DNA of 64,000 nucleotides from Theristus sp. LFF4_11 (Eukaryota; Nematoda; Chromadorea; Monhysterida; Xyalidae): NCBI GenBank assembly GCA_030248135.1, contig JASANC010000822.1, forward strand, positions 52,716 through 116,715, written 5' to 3'. Below, one piece after another: positions 47,516-57,750 of the stretch. The notes beneath the pieces were generated by a model, which searched no databases, had not been told where the DNA came from, and saw only the letters and a list, made by a program, of their open reading frames with translations. How positions within the stretch are numbered: position 1 is the stretch's first letter; each line of letters begins with the position of its first letter. The position numbers and the translations under genes were made by a program.

Positions 47516-49455
47516 TACGCGTCGTTTGGCGGCAAATAAAAAAAATGACGACGGCGCGCGTGTTTTAAGAGCGCACAGGAGCGAGTTGATGTGGGCCATT
47601 AAAAGTATGAGAAAGGGTGGTAGCGACGCAAATGTCGCATCGGGGGATCGCCGCTGAGCATGCGCGTTTCATGCTGATTGGCTAGAATACGCAAAAGTCG
47701 GGCTGGTTTTTGAAGCCTCGCGTCTGTGAAAAAGAACAGAGAACATTGAGACACACACACGCACTAACACACACGGTGACGGGCGGTTCCAATTTCCGCG
47801 CACCGATATGCGACACCGCAAATGTGCACGTGAATGTGAACTGTGAAATGGATGATGCGAATGTATTGTACCTGATAAACAACTTTATATTTCGCTACTT
47901 TTCCGAACTAGAAGGTATAGGAGACGCATAATATTGAGATTTTTAATGTGCCAATGCATCAAATTGCGAGACTTCGTGGCAAAAACAGAAACCGGAGCCG
48001 TGGCATTTCGGCAACACACGTAACTGTTTTTGAGCCCTTATAGAAAACAATCTATGTACGTACAGGGTTGAACCTGACCTGACAAACACAGCGATAAAAA
48101 AACTGACATGCCATTTGCACACATTATGTGTTGTTCATGATAATGACGGCGCTTTCGATAATAAACCTACTGCACAAACTTTGTTAAGACAAAAATTTTT
48201 AAGACTTTAGCTGACGGCTCTACATACCTACATTGAATTGCTAATAATGTAATTATACCCTGTGCTGAAATAACACGGAACATGCAACCTTTTCACTGGA
48301 ACATGACAAGAACAAACTTTTCTGCACGAATCCAGCACAAGATTGCATAGTTTTCCGACACAGGAAATGCCGAACCGCCAAAGACAAGAGCCTCTCAATG
48401 AAAGAAAACTACGCCTGACAAACTTTGCACTTGTGCGTGCGCAACACCGAACGGAAATTATGGAACTCGCTGGCAAGGTGGGTGTGCACCCACCACCGAG
48501 ACCAAATAAAAACGCCGCTATTGCGTTATTTTTTAATCTGACTTTCAAGCAACAGTGAGTGACAAAACGTTTTCGCAGAGTAGAATCGCTGATTCGGAAA
48601 AAATAACAATTGTTGAAACAACGGCAACTTGCCACACGTTCGAGCACTGTCACAGAAAGACAGATCTACATTTTACGTACAGTGAAACAAGAATGCTTGA
48701 AAGTTTTTTTAAACGTTCTGCCATAAAAAAATATAGTGATCCGTTCTTGATTAACAATAGTGAACGAACGTAAGACAGATACGAAATGTACAAATGTACA
48801 CGCACGGAACCGGAACGCAGAAAACGTTCGAACGTACAAAATTTCTCAACCATATCGTCTGTATGACAAAGTGCGGTCTGCAAAACGGAACTCTACTTTT
48901 TTTATACGTTCATATTGTCTCGTGGTTTTGAAATTGATGTAAAAGTTTGGGCATACGCCATGGGAACATTTTTAGCGACGACTTTAGCCACAAAGACCAA
49001 GTTTTCCAATCATAAAAGTTTGCATGAGCTGAGAAACGATTCTATGATTATAAGAATTATGATGCCGTACAAAGCAACCAGAAGAAATAAAATACAAGTG
49101 TATTCAACAGCAGCAAAATTATTCAATACCACTTGTTTTTTTTTTTGAAAAAAAGCGATAACACTGCTATTTTGAAGCTGTAATTTGCTCAGTTCTCTCA
49201 TCCAAAGGAGAAATACCCGCATGGCATGGTGAAATTATTGCCGCTCACTTGTTCTACACGATCCGTACAATTATTTTCAATAAACCATCCAGGATGTGTT
49301 GAATTTGAGATCTGGATTTGGCGTGTTTGCTTTCGTGATATGCTGGCTGCATTAGTTGGAACACTGCTCAAATAACAACATTCAACATATAAAATTATGC
49401 TGTATTAGAGCGGCAGAGAATAGATTTGGCAGCAGACGCGCTGAGAAAAAAAACG
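47516..49455. other. Intergenic upstream of TRPC, no gene seen
   Basis: Short frames only. A 71-codon open frame at 48,343-48,558 (+) has no recognisable domain and no matched splice sites. A CA-rich microsatellite patch is at about 47,750-47,775. Confidence 0.4.
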
Positions 49456-49728
49456 TTAAAAAGTCTTGAAAGTGCAATATTACGACCTTACACACATGAA
49501 ATCTCTGAAAAATTTCTGAAAAAAGTGGAATTTTGTGTGACAACCTTATAAGTGGGAGGAGGTCTTATAAAGCAAAGATCAGGAAATCCGGGCTTTGTAA
49601 ACGGGGTGGGATTTCGACCAAGTCAAAATTTTGAATTTTTTGGTTTCCCGCCGTGTGACATTCCGCTCCGCCCACTTTTGGGTGAAGGTTTTATAAGTGG
49701 GAGGAACCTTATATGCAAGACTTTACGG
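49456..49728. mobile_element. TIR element of the TACCGTAAAG family, near full length
   Basis: The right end TATGCAAGACTTTACGG is followed by TA (49,729-49,730), and the left end is a degenerate inverse of it near 49,456. Internal inverted blocks (CCTTATAAGTGGGAGG at 49,543 and 49,692) and the match with 9,304-9,492 define the family. No coding frame. Confidence 0.55.
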
Positions 49729-49730
49729 TA

Positions 49731-51172
49731 AATGGGATGAAAAAACTTTGAAATTTCAAACAACCTGTTTAAACAGAACGACAAATAAATGTTACCACGT
49801 TAAAGTGAACAGACTGCATCTCTTGTTACATTGCATGGTGATGTTCAAATGAAAACAAATACTGAGCATGGTAACCAAGCTTGAATGCTTTTGAACAACT
49901 CTATTTTTTGGTTTTCTAACAGCTTTTTACAGCTGCTGAAGGTGAAATAAATATGAACCGCGTTCCGTGACAAGCGGCAATTATAGTTTTTTTTTTAATC
50001 AGGCAAACTGCAAAGGGTTCAAATCAACAACTAGATACTACTACACGTTGCGATGGGTGGTAAGGTAAAAAGAATTTGAAGAGCAAAAACTGGATGTTAA
50101 AATGAGGCCTACATTGGGTTATGACGCTACACTAGCACAAATTGATTGCCTTACCTTTTCATGTGCGTTTCTGAAACACATAAAACGTTCACATCGCATG
50201 TTGTGCAGTGTACGTACGGTATCATGCGTTAGTTAATGATAATCTCCTCCTTTACACCATAACCATACCTGTTTGACTTCATGGTGACAGTGGCAACTAT
50301 TTAAAATAAGTTCAATTGTTTTAGTTTTTGTCGTGTTTGTTTGCCCCGTTTATGACAGATTTATTGTGCAGCTGTATTGCTGTGACCGTGCCATTATTTC
50401 TGATATTGATGACACCTGAAAATAAAGCACGGAAGCCATTTTGAGCTGATATATAATGTATTTTTTTTCTGGTGATCATATTTCGGATCTGAAATAGAAA
50501 TGTCAAAGGCGCACAAGAGCAAGCACAACACAAGCAAATTAGAACAAGACATTTCCTAATCCTTTACCTTGTGCCTGACGCTTAGAGTTCGCCGAATAAA
50601 ACAAAAGAAATGCACTAAATAATAACATCAGTGCTAATTCGCTCCGGTGGCAACTTGTTCTTGTGCGTTACGATCCGGAGCGATTGAGCCAGGCACGGCG
50701 CGCAAAAGTAAACACACGCTTATGGTCTAGACCCAAAGAGCGACTTAAACTTATCCATTTTCATGATTCGATTCACTTTTATACGCTTTGTGCGTCGATA
50801 CGCAAGCGCACCAGCCATGGCAGCTTACGCGCGTGTTTCCGCCAGTTGCGCATAAGCACCGTAAAAAACAGATTTTACAAAATTATATACAGCATTGGGG
50901 TCGAATTAATGCACGCAGCAGTATATAAAAAGTCTGGAAACAGCCATGGGAATGCAAAATGTGCAGAGAAAAAAGACGTAAAGCTGCTCTCTCGTCAAAA
51001 CCGTTCAAGTTTTCACCGAACATAGAAGCGATGAAAAATACTTTTTTTTTCTTGTGGTGTCGCGCCGCCGTCGTGATAAGACGCAACGCGCGAAATCTCG
51101 TTTTGCATCAGCCAAAAGCTGTCAAGCGCATCCTTCATTGCGGAGGATGGGGCCTCGGAAAGGCTCGTGTAC
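49731..51172. other. Intergenic, no gene seen
   Basis: AT-rich with scattered short frames on both strands. No gene, RNA gene or repeat boundary supported. Confidence 0.4.
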
Positions 51173-51734
51173 TATTCCGGCCCGCGAAATTCCGGCCCGT
51201 AGAATTCCGGCCCGCTCATTCCGGCCCGAAGAATTCCGGCCCGAAGAATTCCGGCCCGGAGAATTCCGGCCCGGATAATTTTCGTCAGCAAGAACAATAT
51301 TAAACCACACGAAGTGATTTTTGGTAAATAAATTCTTAAGTGATTTTTTATTTTTGTTTAGAACTTGCTTGCAGTGACTTGTTGTAGGTTCCTAATCCTA
51401 AGCCAAGCCTTTTTGATAAGGTAAAAGGGTCAGAAATCCTGTTCATGATAAAAAAATTAAAAAAATTTATTTGTAGTTTCTTTTTCCAAAAGGTTTCACT
51501 TTCCAAAAAAGCAAACAGGACGAACATCATTGAAAATACACTGTAACATGTGAACATCGATATTTTTATTTTATTATTTCATTACCAAAATCACTTCGTG
51601 TGGTTTAATATTGTTCGTACTGGCGAAAATTCTCCGGGCCGGAATTCTCCGGGCCGGAATTCTTCGGGCCGGAATTCTTCGGGCCGGAATGAGCGGGCCG
51701 GAATTCTTCAGGCCGGAATTAGCGGGCCGGAATT
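51173..51734. mobile_element. Foldback element with 15-bp GAATTCCGGCCC arms
   Basis: 562 bp. Each arm of about 150 bp consists of 15-bp units of the type ATTCCGGCCCGAAGA followed by a shared unique block containing AATATTAAACCACACG; the second arm is inverted. The spacer is about 250 bp. GTAC lies directly outside both ends, possibly a 4-bp target duplication. The repeat stays open in several frames and yields spurious SPGRN-type peptides. Confidence 0.75.
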
Positions 51735-54698
51735 GTACCCCCCCCTCGGAAACATAGAAAACTTGGTGTGCCCTGCAGCGCTCGCGGCAACGCAGTTTGT
51801 GGCACACAGCTCTGATGGAATACGCAGATGGCAGCCGAATTTGCATGTGAATTGACAAAATGCTGGTTCAAAGAGGCAACAGCGATTTACCGATTGTTAC
51901 CGGTTGTTCACAGCTAACACTTCCGGGCACGCAGCCGCAAATGCGTAGAATGTCACAGAAATTAGATACATGTTACAACAGCACTTTCCATATTGTAAAC
52001 AGAACGAAAGTACAATGCACATAACCCAAATTTCTTTGGGTTTCAAGATGTTTATCAACAGAAAAAGTGTAGTTTACATGCGACGCTCCTAATAATCGAC
52101 GCAGCAAATGAAACTTTGTGAACAACGGAACTATGCAATATGTACATAGATAATATCAATGATGGAGTAACACGGTATTCGTCATGTGTGTACCAGTAAA
52201 ATTTTACGCTGGTACATCCGACAGTGTCACAGTGGGTGCAACAGAAGGCACAAGCGCAAGAAAATGCGCATACACGAAACATAATTCGGCATACAGATGA
52301 GCCAAATCATACATGCACATTTGTGCGCATATACACAGTACACACATGTATGTAAAAATGTATGCACACGGATGGTTATAAGCATTTGCACATTTGAAAA
52401 AGCCCGCGACAAAACAACACGACTCGTAAAAGTATGATTCTGGCTTGCACGTTCTCGACTTTTGGATGGATACAATGTGTATGTGTCGCTGGTCCAGGGG
52501 AAGACACTCGGCCACGGGTGCTCATAAAAAAGCTGCAAACTGCAACGTGCCACATGCTAGAAGTTACGCAGATGATAAACTGATCAAAATATAATGGCGC
52601 TTTTATGTCGGTTAAATGTAAGAAAAGTTGAGTTTTTGAAAAAAAAACGATCTAGACGTTTATACTTGTGAACTATGGCGGTTTGCATCCCCAGCTCCGC
52701 TACATTTTAATGACCGCTGCGAAAAAAACAAATAATTCAAGCCTTCTTAAAAATAAAGTCATCGCATTATGGGTGGTAAAAAAAGAAGCGATCCAAGTAG
52801 GATGTTGGGCTGTTATTCGTTAAAAAAGTGAAACTTTGATGTTTTTAAACAAGTAAAACAAAGGCAAAAAGGAAATATTCTCTACTCTTATGCGAGAAAG
52901 GTGCGGTTGACAGTATTTTTGATTGTGTTTTTATCAAACTGTTTTTGAAGTTGAAATTGAAAAAAATAAAAGCTCCAGAACTGAAAACAATGGCAAGCGA
53001 TCGCCGCAAATCTTAAAAATAAAATCTTCTGATCAAGTTATTAGTTGGTGACATTTTCCTGAGCATTTTTATGATTTGTTGTAGGCTCAGATTCAGGTAC
53101 TAAAATACGCCAGTGGTTTTTCCTGCTCAAGTGATTATGACGGTATATCGATTTATTTTGCACAAGCGCTTGCGATTGATTGTTTTAGGTGGTTCCCGTT
53201 CCAGAAAAGGACATCCCCGACATGTTGACCTACATGATATGATGTACAATCACATACATGTCTCTGTTTTTTTTTTGTTTTACAGTGAAGAAATATACGC
53301 TAGCCGGACCTATGTACAATTGGCAACTAACACGTAGCTTCGCGTAGCCACTAGCCAGTAAGTTGACAAAAAACTGTAAATTCGCAAACCTTCACGTACA
53401 TAATATACCGTGTGTTTGTAAGAAGCAAAACGAGCAAAAAATAAATTGGATGAACGTGTATAAAAAGTCTATGTCCATCCATACATGTAAGGTTGCGATG
53501 CAAAGCAGGAACCTCAGAAACGTGCGCATAAAGTTCGAAGTAAAGTTTTATTGTTTGTGCTAGCAACATGGGCAGTTATGTTGCATCTGAAAGTTGTTAC
53601 CGCAGTGTGCGTGCGTGGCGCAGTTTTGGTTGTGGTTCCACGTTTCCCCATTCTGATTCTGGTGCTTGCGTACAACAACAAATGCTACATGTACAAATGT
53701 TCATAGTATCGCAATGACAACCCGTTTATTCTGGTCTTTATATGTCCGTTTGAATGATAATAAAGTTTTTGGCGTTTATGCGTTTCTTTCATTTCGAATA
53801 TATGCACTCAATCATAATATACCGCCTTAACCGACAAATGGTGCTGTTCAGAATAAGAAGGATAAATCAATCAATCAGTAGCGCAGAAAGAACTGGCAAA
53901 CTTTGTCAGCAGCAAAAGCCGCAAACGTTTCGGAAGTATCGGAACCATTAAAATAAAGATTGAAGAAAAACACGTGCAAAGATTTATGGTTTTGCTGAAG
54001 TAGCGGGCAAATCAGAAACGGGTAGTGTTGGTTTTTTTCGAAAATGGGGCTGAATTAAGTTCATTTACGTAAATGTGCAGTTTCAACTATGCTGAATTAG
54101 GTCTACACAACATAATGGCGGATGGATATGGATTGTAAGGCAGTGGAGAGAGGCTGGCCGCAAAAAAAGACGGAAAGGACAACAATAAGTGCGCGGTGCT
54201 ATTGATATTGCAGAACGGGAATGAAGCGCTCGCAAGGCACGCACGCGCGCTTGTCGAACTGTGCATGTTGAAATTCAATTGCGCATGCGCGTGCACAGCA
54301 CGACCGTATTAACGGTGTACACCCGTGCAATCACACTGAATGCACTGCGATTTTGACTCGCTTGGGTATAAGCGACGTGTGCCAGCGGCACCATACGGAA
54401 GAACCGATATGCTGATTGCGATGCTTATACACATTTTTACGAACTTCTGGTCTGCGTTTTTTTGCTCTCGAATCACGCTGGATGGCGGGGTCATATGTTT
54501 GGCGCTCATGTGTCAAGACGGGGGGCCACCGCGCCCTTTATACTCCGGTGAATTCTCGAGTTGTGACTGCACGATATTCGTTTTCCCTGCAACCTTCAAT
54601 TCAATACGTTTTAGACATTTGTCTGTTCGTTGTAGTCACATCAGCTAGCCAGCGGTTGTTTACGTTTTTTTTGCACGTTTCCATTTTTTTCACTGAGC

Positions 54699-54734
<36 letters not shown>

Positions 54735-54963
54735 GTAACAAATAAAATAAAAGATGGATTAAAAATTACAAAAATAAAAATTTACTTGCAGTTAATTTTT
54801 TTTATCAGAATGGAGTGATAAATCAATGTGGTAAAAAATGAACCAGCACAGATTGCTCATGGTTTCCGAGGCGTTACGAGGTTCCAGCTATCAAAATAAG
54901 AGCAAAGGACACATTTTCACTGTTTTTCACCGCAGCTTACATTGTTGGGTTTACAGTTTTCAG
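51735..54963. other. Intergenic, no gene seen
   Basis: Contains a (CAA)n microsatellite at about 54,699-54,735 and otherwise only short frames on both strands. Confidence 0.45.
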
Positions 54964-55117
54964 CGTATTTGCCACCAACAAACTGAATAAATTTAAAAAT
55001 TTTGACCGCCGCTTACGCAGGTTGACGTGCTTCCCACGTTCGTATTTGCCACCAACAAACTGAATAAATTTAAAAATTTTGACCGCCGCTTACGCAGGTT
55101 GACGTGCTTCCCACGTT
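54964..55117. repeat. Perfect 77-bp tandem duplication
   Basis: 54,964-55,040 is repeated exactly at 55,041-55,117 (starts CGTATTTGCCACC, ends CCCACGTT). Identity of the two units suggests a recent event or an assembly artefact. Confidence 0.95.
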
Positions 55118-55304
55118 CTTCTCAGTTCTCAGCAATTTATGAAGAAAACTTGCTGTTACTTTGCACTCCTTTCCCCACTTAAGCCCTCCGGACAGAAACA
55201 ATTGAGAGCAAACTATTCGGGCCTGCAAAAATACAAGGCTAAAGCAAATTTCGAGGGAAGGTGCCGTCACGTGGGGGAGGAAGTGCCAAAAAAATTTCAA
55301 TTGG

Positions 55305-55665
55305 CTTTTTCAAGTTGTTTTTGGTTAGCTGCTGTGTTCATTTACTTGGTGCACGCAGCAAACCATGCACAGCGCACCCCTCAGGCTTTTGTTTTTCAGT
55401 TTACACGCAAAAATTAAGCGGCGACGTCGTCGTCGTCATCAAACAAAAAATACATTTTGAGCTGTTCATTTAAAAAAATCTGAATTTTGCAGTCTCTAAC
55501 ATTTTCAGTTTTTTTAGCGTGAAATGGGTGCTGGAAATTCACACCCATTCAAAAGAAACACGTTTCAATAGAATCCAGATCCACGAAAAAAGAAGGGTGC
55601 GGAGTGTGAGCAGCCTCCCCTCGGCCGACCAATCAGCTGATTCCACATTTTATTGAGTTCGACTG
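55305..55665. mobile_element. Truncated copy of the 36,922-37,704 foldback element
   Basis: Matches about 37,348-37,704, including the interior CTGTGTTCATTTACTTGG block and the terminal CATTTTATTGAGTTCGACTG. The left terminal repeat is absent and no TA follows the right end. Confidence 0.85.
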
Positions 55666-55674
55666 CATTTAATT

Positions 55675-55845
55675 TCAAAATTTTGACCGCCCCCCTCTCC
55701 CAAAGTCACATGCACACCCGCGCCTCTCCCCTTAAAAATTTACAGCTGTCTATCTGGAAAATTTGCTCCAGTTATCAATATCGCCCCTCAACGACAATTG
55801 TCTTCCATGTGAATGACCCGTGTGAATAGGGTTGTTAAAAAAAAT
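55675..55845. repeat. Dispersed copy of the 33-36 kb repeat
   Basis: Inverted relative to about 34,310-34,430: the TTTTGACCGCCCCCC, TTCCAG/TCTGGAAAATTTGCTCCAG and GGGTTGTTAAAAAAAA blocks match in reverse complement. It abuts the LTR at 55,851. Confidence 0.6.
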
Positions 55846-55850
55846 CCGCC

Positions 55851-56121
55851 TGTTAGAACTGGCTCGCCAACCTTGTTGTGTTGTCCTCGGTGTTTCTCCT
55901 GTTGCGGCGTTTATTGAGAAAAAATACGTTTTATGTCCAGATACCAACACATGGAAAAACAACAGAATACAACAGAATGAAAAATGTTGAGAGAAAATGC
56001 AACACAGAACACACAGCGCAGCTTGAAGTCAAAACATTGCAGCATGTGCGCTCAACAGTGAGAGCTCAATTGAAACTGTGAGATAACGCGCACTTTTTCT
56101 CGCGGTAGTTTTTCCGCGACA
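55851..56121 (-). repeat. 3' LTR of the BEL/Pao element (candidate)
   Basis: Reading the minus strand, the segment begins TGTCGCGG, a typical BEL/Pao LTR start, and ends TTCTAACA, giving TGT...ACA ends over 271 bp. An AATAAA poly(A) signal is at 55,910-55,915, about 60 nt before the end, as expected for an R region. It lies downstream of Pol-Env and of the SGNH-like ORF. The matching 5' LTR is outside the window, so the pair cannot be compared. Confidence 0.7.
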
Positions 56122-56250
56122 CTCCAAACAACAGCAAAAATGCTACTCGGTTTCGGAACAAACAATATAATGATTCACACAATTATAAATGCATAACAAT
56201 GGAATTGTAATTGGGCAAAAATGGCAATGCAAAAAAACATTCGAATACAA

Positions 56251-57243
56251 TTATGCCAAAATTCTGCCAACGAGTCGTTGCATTTGTTCCAAAATGTAAT
56301 ACACAGATTGCGGAGTGTAATGCAATTGATCAGGCTGAAGCCGTAACTTAGCGAATGGTTTTACAAAATATATATGTTTGGTATTCTTGAAAGTGGTTGC
56401 AAGGCTTGAATTTAGCTCACGCGCCTTGCTCTCAGCATTTCGTTTTTCAGGGATTGGTGCAAAACAAATGAGCGGTACATCAAATTCTTTTCGCAACTGT
56501 AATGCAAGTTTCATGAATTTGTTTGTTAACTTTTCAATGTTACTGTCAGCAAAAACCTCATTTGTCCCAACGAATAACAGCACAGACACGGATGGCTTCG
56601 GAACTTCCGGTAGAAAATTGTGAATGTCCCTAATTTTCCAACCAGATTGCGATTTTATAAAAGAGTTCCGTAGTTGGGTGATGTTCAACTTTTTGATTTG
56701 AGAATCACCGATTATTGCATGTTTGATGATTTTGTGGTCCGGTTTGCTGCGTTTCTTCATGACGGACGTATTGCCCACGATTTCGACTGCAGACGTAGAT
56801 GGCTGTTGTTCCTCGATAACGGGTTTGGCCACGGATTTGACTGCAGGCGTGGACGGTTGATTCGTCATGCTGGGGTTGGCGACTGGTTTTGCTGCAGGCG
56901 TATGCGCTTGAAACTCAACACGAAGGCCCAATGCACGGGGTACATCGTTTGTTTTCGCCCATTGCTCGCATGCATCTTCTGAAGGCGGTGGGAATTGTTT
57001 CGGATCGCGCGTCGGAGCTTTAATTGACTGTTCAACAGGCATTGAATCATCCTCAGTGGAAGTGGCAACCGACACCATATTGGTTGAATTGCTCGCGGAG
57101 ACAGCAAGAATTTCCAACATTAGGTCAGCGATGAGATCCTCTTGAAGAATCAGCTGTTGACTGGCCGCATGAGCTCCTCTTTTAGTTAATTGTGCGCACT
57201 TTTTATTGATGAGTTGTGATGCGATTTCGCGTTGATTCGCCAT
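56251..57243 (-). CDS. SGNH/GDSL hydrolase-like accessory ORF of the retroelement
   Basis: 330 aa from the ATG at 57,243; the frame is open further upstream only from a TTG codon. The N-terminal half is polar, with Gln/Lys-rich and Pro/Ser-rich stretches and PSTPAVKSVAKP-type degenerate repeats. The C-terminal about 160 residues look like an SGNH fold: HAIIGDSQIKK (block I, Ser nucleophile), SGWKIRD (block II Gly), VLLFVGTNEV (block III, N) and PDQLHYTP (block V, Asp and His). All triad positions are present. No signal peptide or membrane segment, so it should act in cytoplasm or nucleus. Similar esterase modules are known from ORF1 proteins of CR1-type LINEs. It lies 507 bp after Env and 130 bp before the LTR on the same strand, hence my reading as part of the provirus. 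It could be a separate inserted gene. Confidence 0.72.
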   Translation of the reverse strand: MANQREIASQLINKKCAQLTKRGAHAASQQLILQEDLIADLMLEILAVSASNSTNMVSVATSTEDDSMPVEQSIKAPTRDPKQFPPPSEDACEQWAKTNDVPRALGLRVEFQAHTPAAKPVANPSMTNQPSTPAVKSVAKPVIEEQQPSTSAVEIVGNTSVMKKRSKPDHKIIKHAIIGDSQIKKLNITQLRNSFIKSQSGWKIRDIHNFLPEVPKPSVSVLLFVGTNEVFADSNIEKLTNKFMKLALQLRKEFDVPLICFAPIPEKRNAESKARELNSSLATTFKNTKHIYFVKPFAKLRLQPDQLHYTPQSVYYILEQMQRLVGRILA

Positions 57244-57289
57244 AGCTGTAGCCACCGAAAGAATGCTTTGAATGTGACGAGAATGGGAC

Positions 57290-57735
57290 GCAAGAAGCAA
57301 ACGTGCTGAAAAAGTGATGTGTGTGAATGTGATGAATTGCAGAACGGTTTGCGAAATTCAGAATGTGACGAGACTGGGCGAAAGAGTGCTCAGGTGAGAA
57401 CGGTGCACTGAGCGAAAGGTTGCTCAGCCAAATGAGAAAACTGAGCGAAAGTTTGCTCAGCTGAATGTGATGAAGAAGAATGTGATGCACTTGAATGTGT
57501 TGAAGAACGCGATATGCACATGAATGTGTTGAAGAAGAATGCGATTCACATGAATGTGTTGAAGAATGAACGCATGAATGTGTTGAAAAAGCCGGCCACG
57601 AGCCACGTTTCAGCTGGTGAATTGCCTCGGCTGCCGTGAACGGATCTGAATGTGGAGATTATTAAATGTGAGATTATGAATGTGATGACACGAATAACGA
57701 AACACAAGAATGTGAAGCAGATATGGATAATGAAA
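57290..57735 (-). repeat. Spacer with repeated CACATTC motifs between env and the accessory ORF
   Basis: Twelve copies of GAATGTG on the plus strand (CACATTC in the element's sense strand) in about 430 bp, several within a 14-bp AATGTGTTGAAGAA unit. Two near-copies of a 20-bp inverted repeat CTGAGCGAAAG(G/T)TTGCTCAG also occur. No long open frame crosses it. Confidence 0.8.
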
Positions 57736-57750
57736 TGAAAACCCGTGACA

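Noticed and set aside
48343..48558. 71-codon plus-strand ORF with a compositionally protein-like sequence
   Set aside because: No recognisable domain, no partner exons, and an overlapping open frame on the opposite strand. Kept out of the gene list.
51054..51858. Open frames with SPGRNSSGRN or PARRIPARRI repeats
   Set aside because: Produced by the inverted 15-bp repeat arms of a foldback element and present in mirror image on both strands.
57440..57600. CRISPR-like or satellite array
   Set aside because: The genome is eukaryotic, the units are short and irregular, and they lie within the retroelement.
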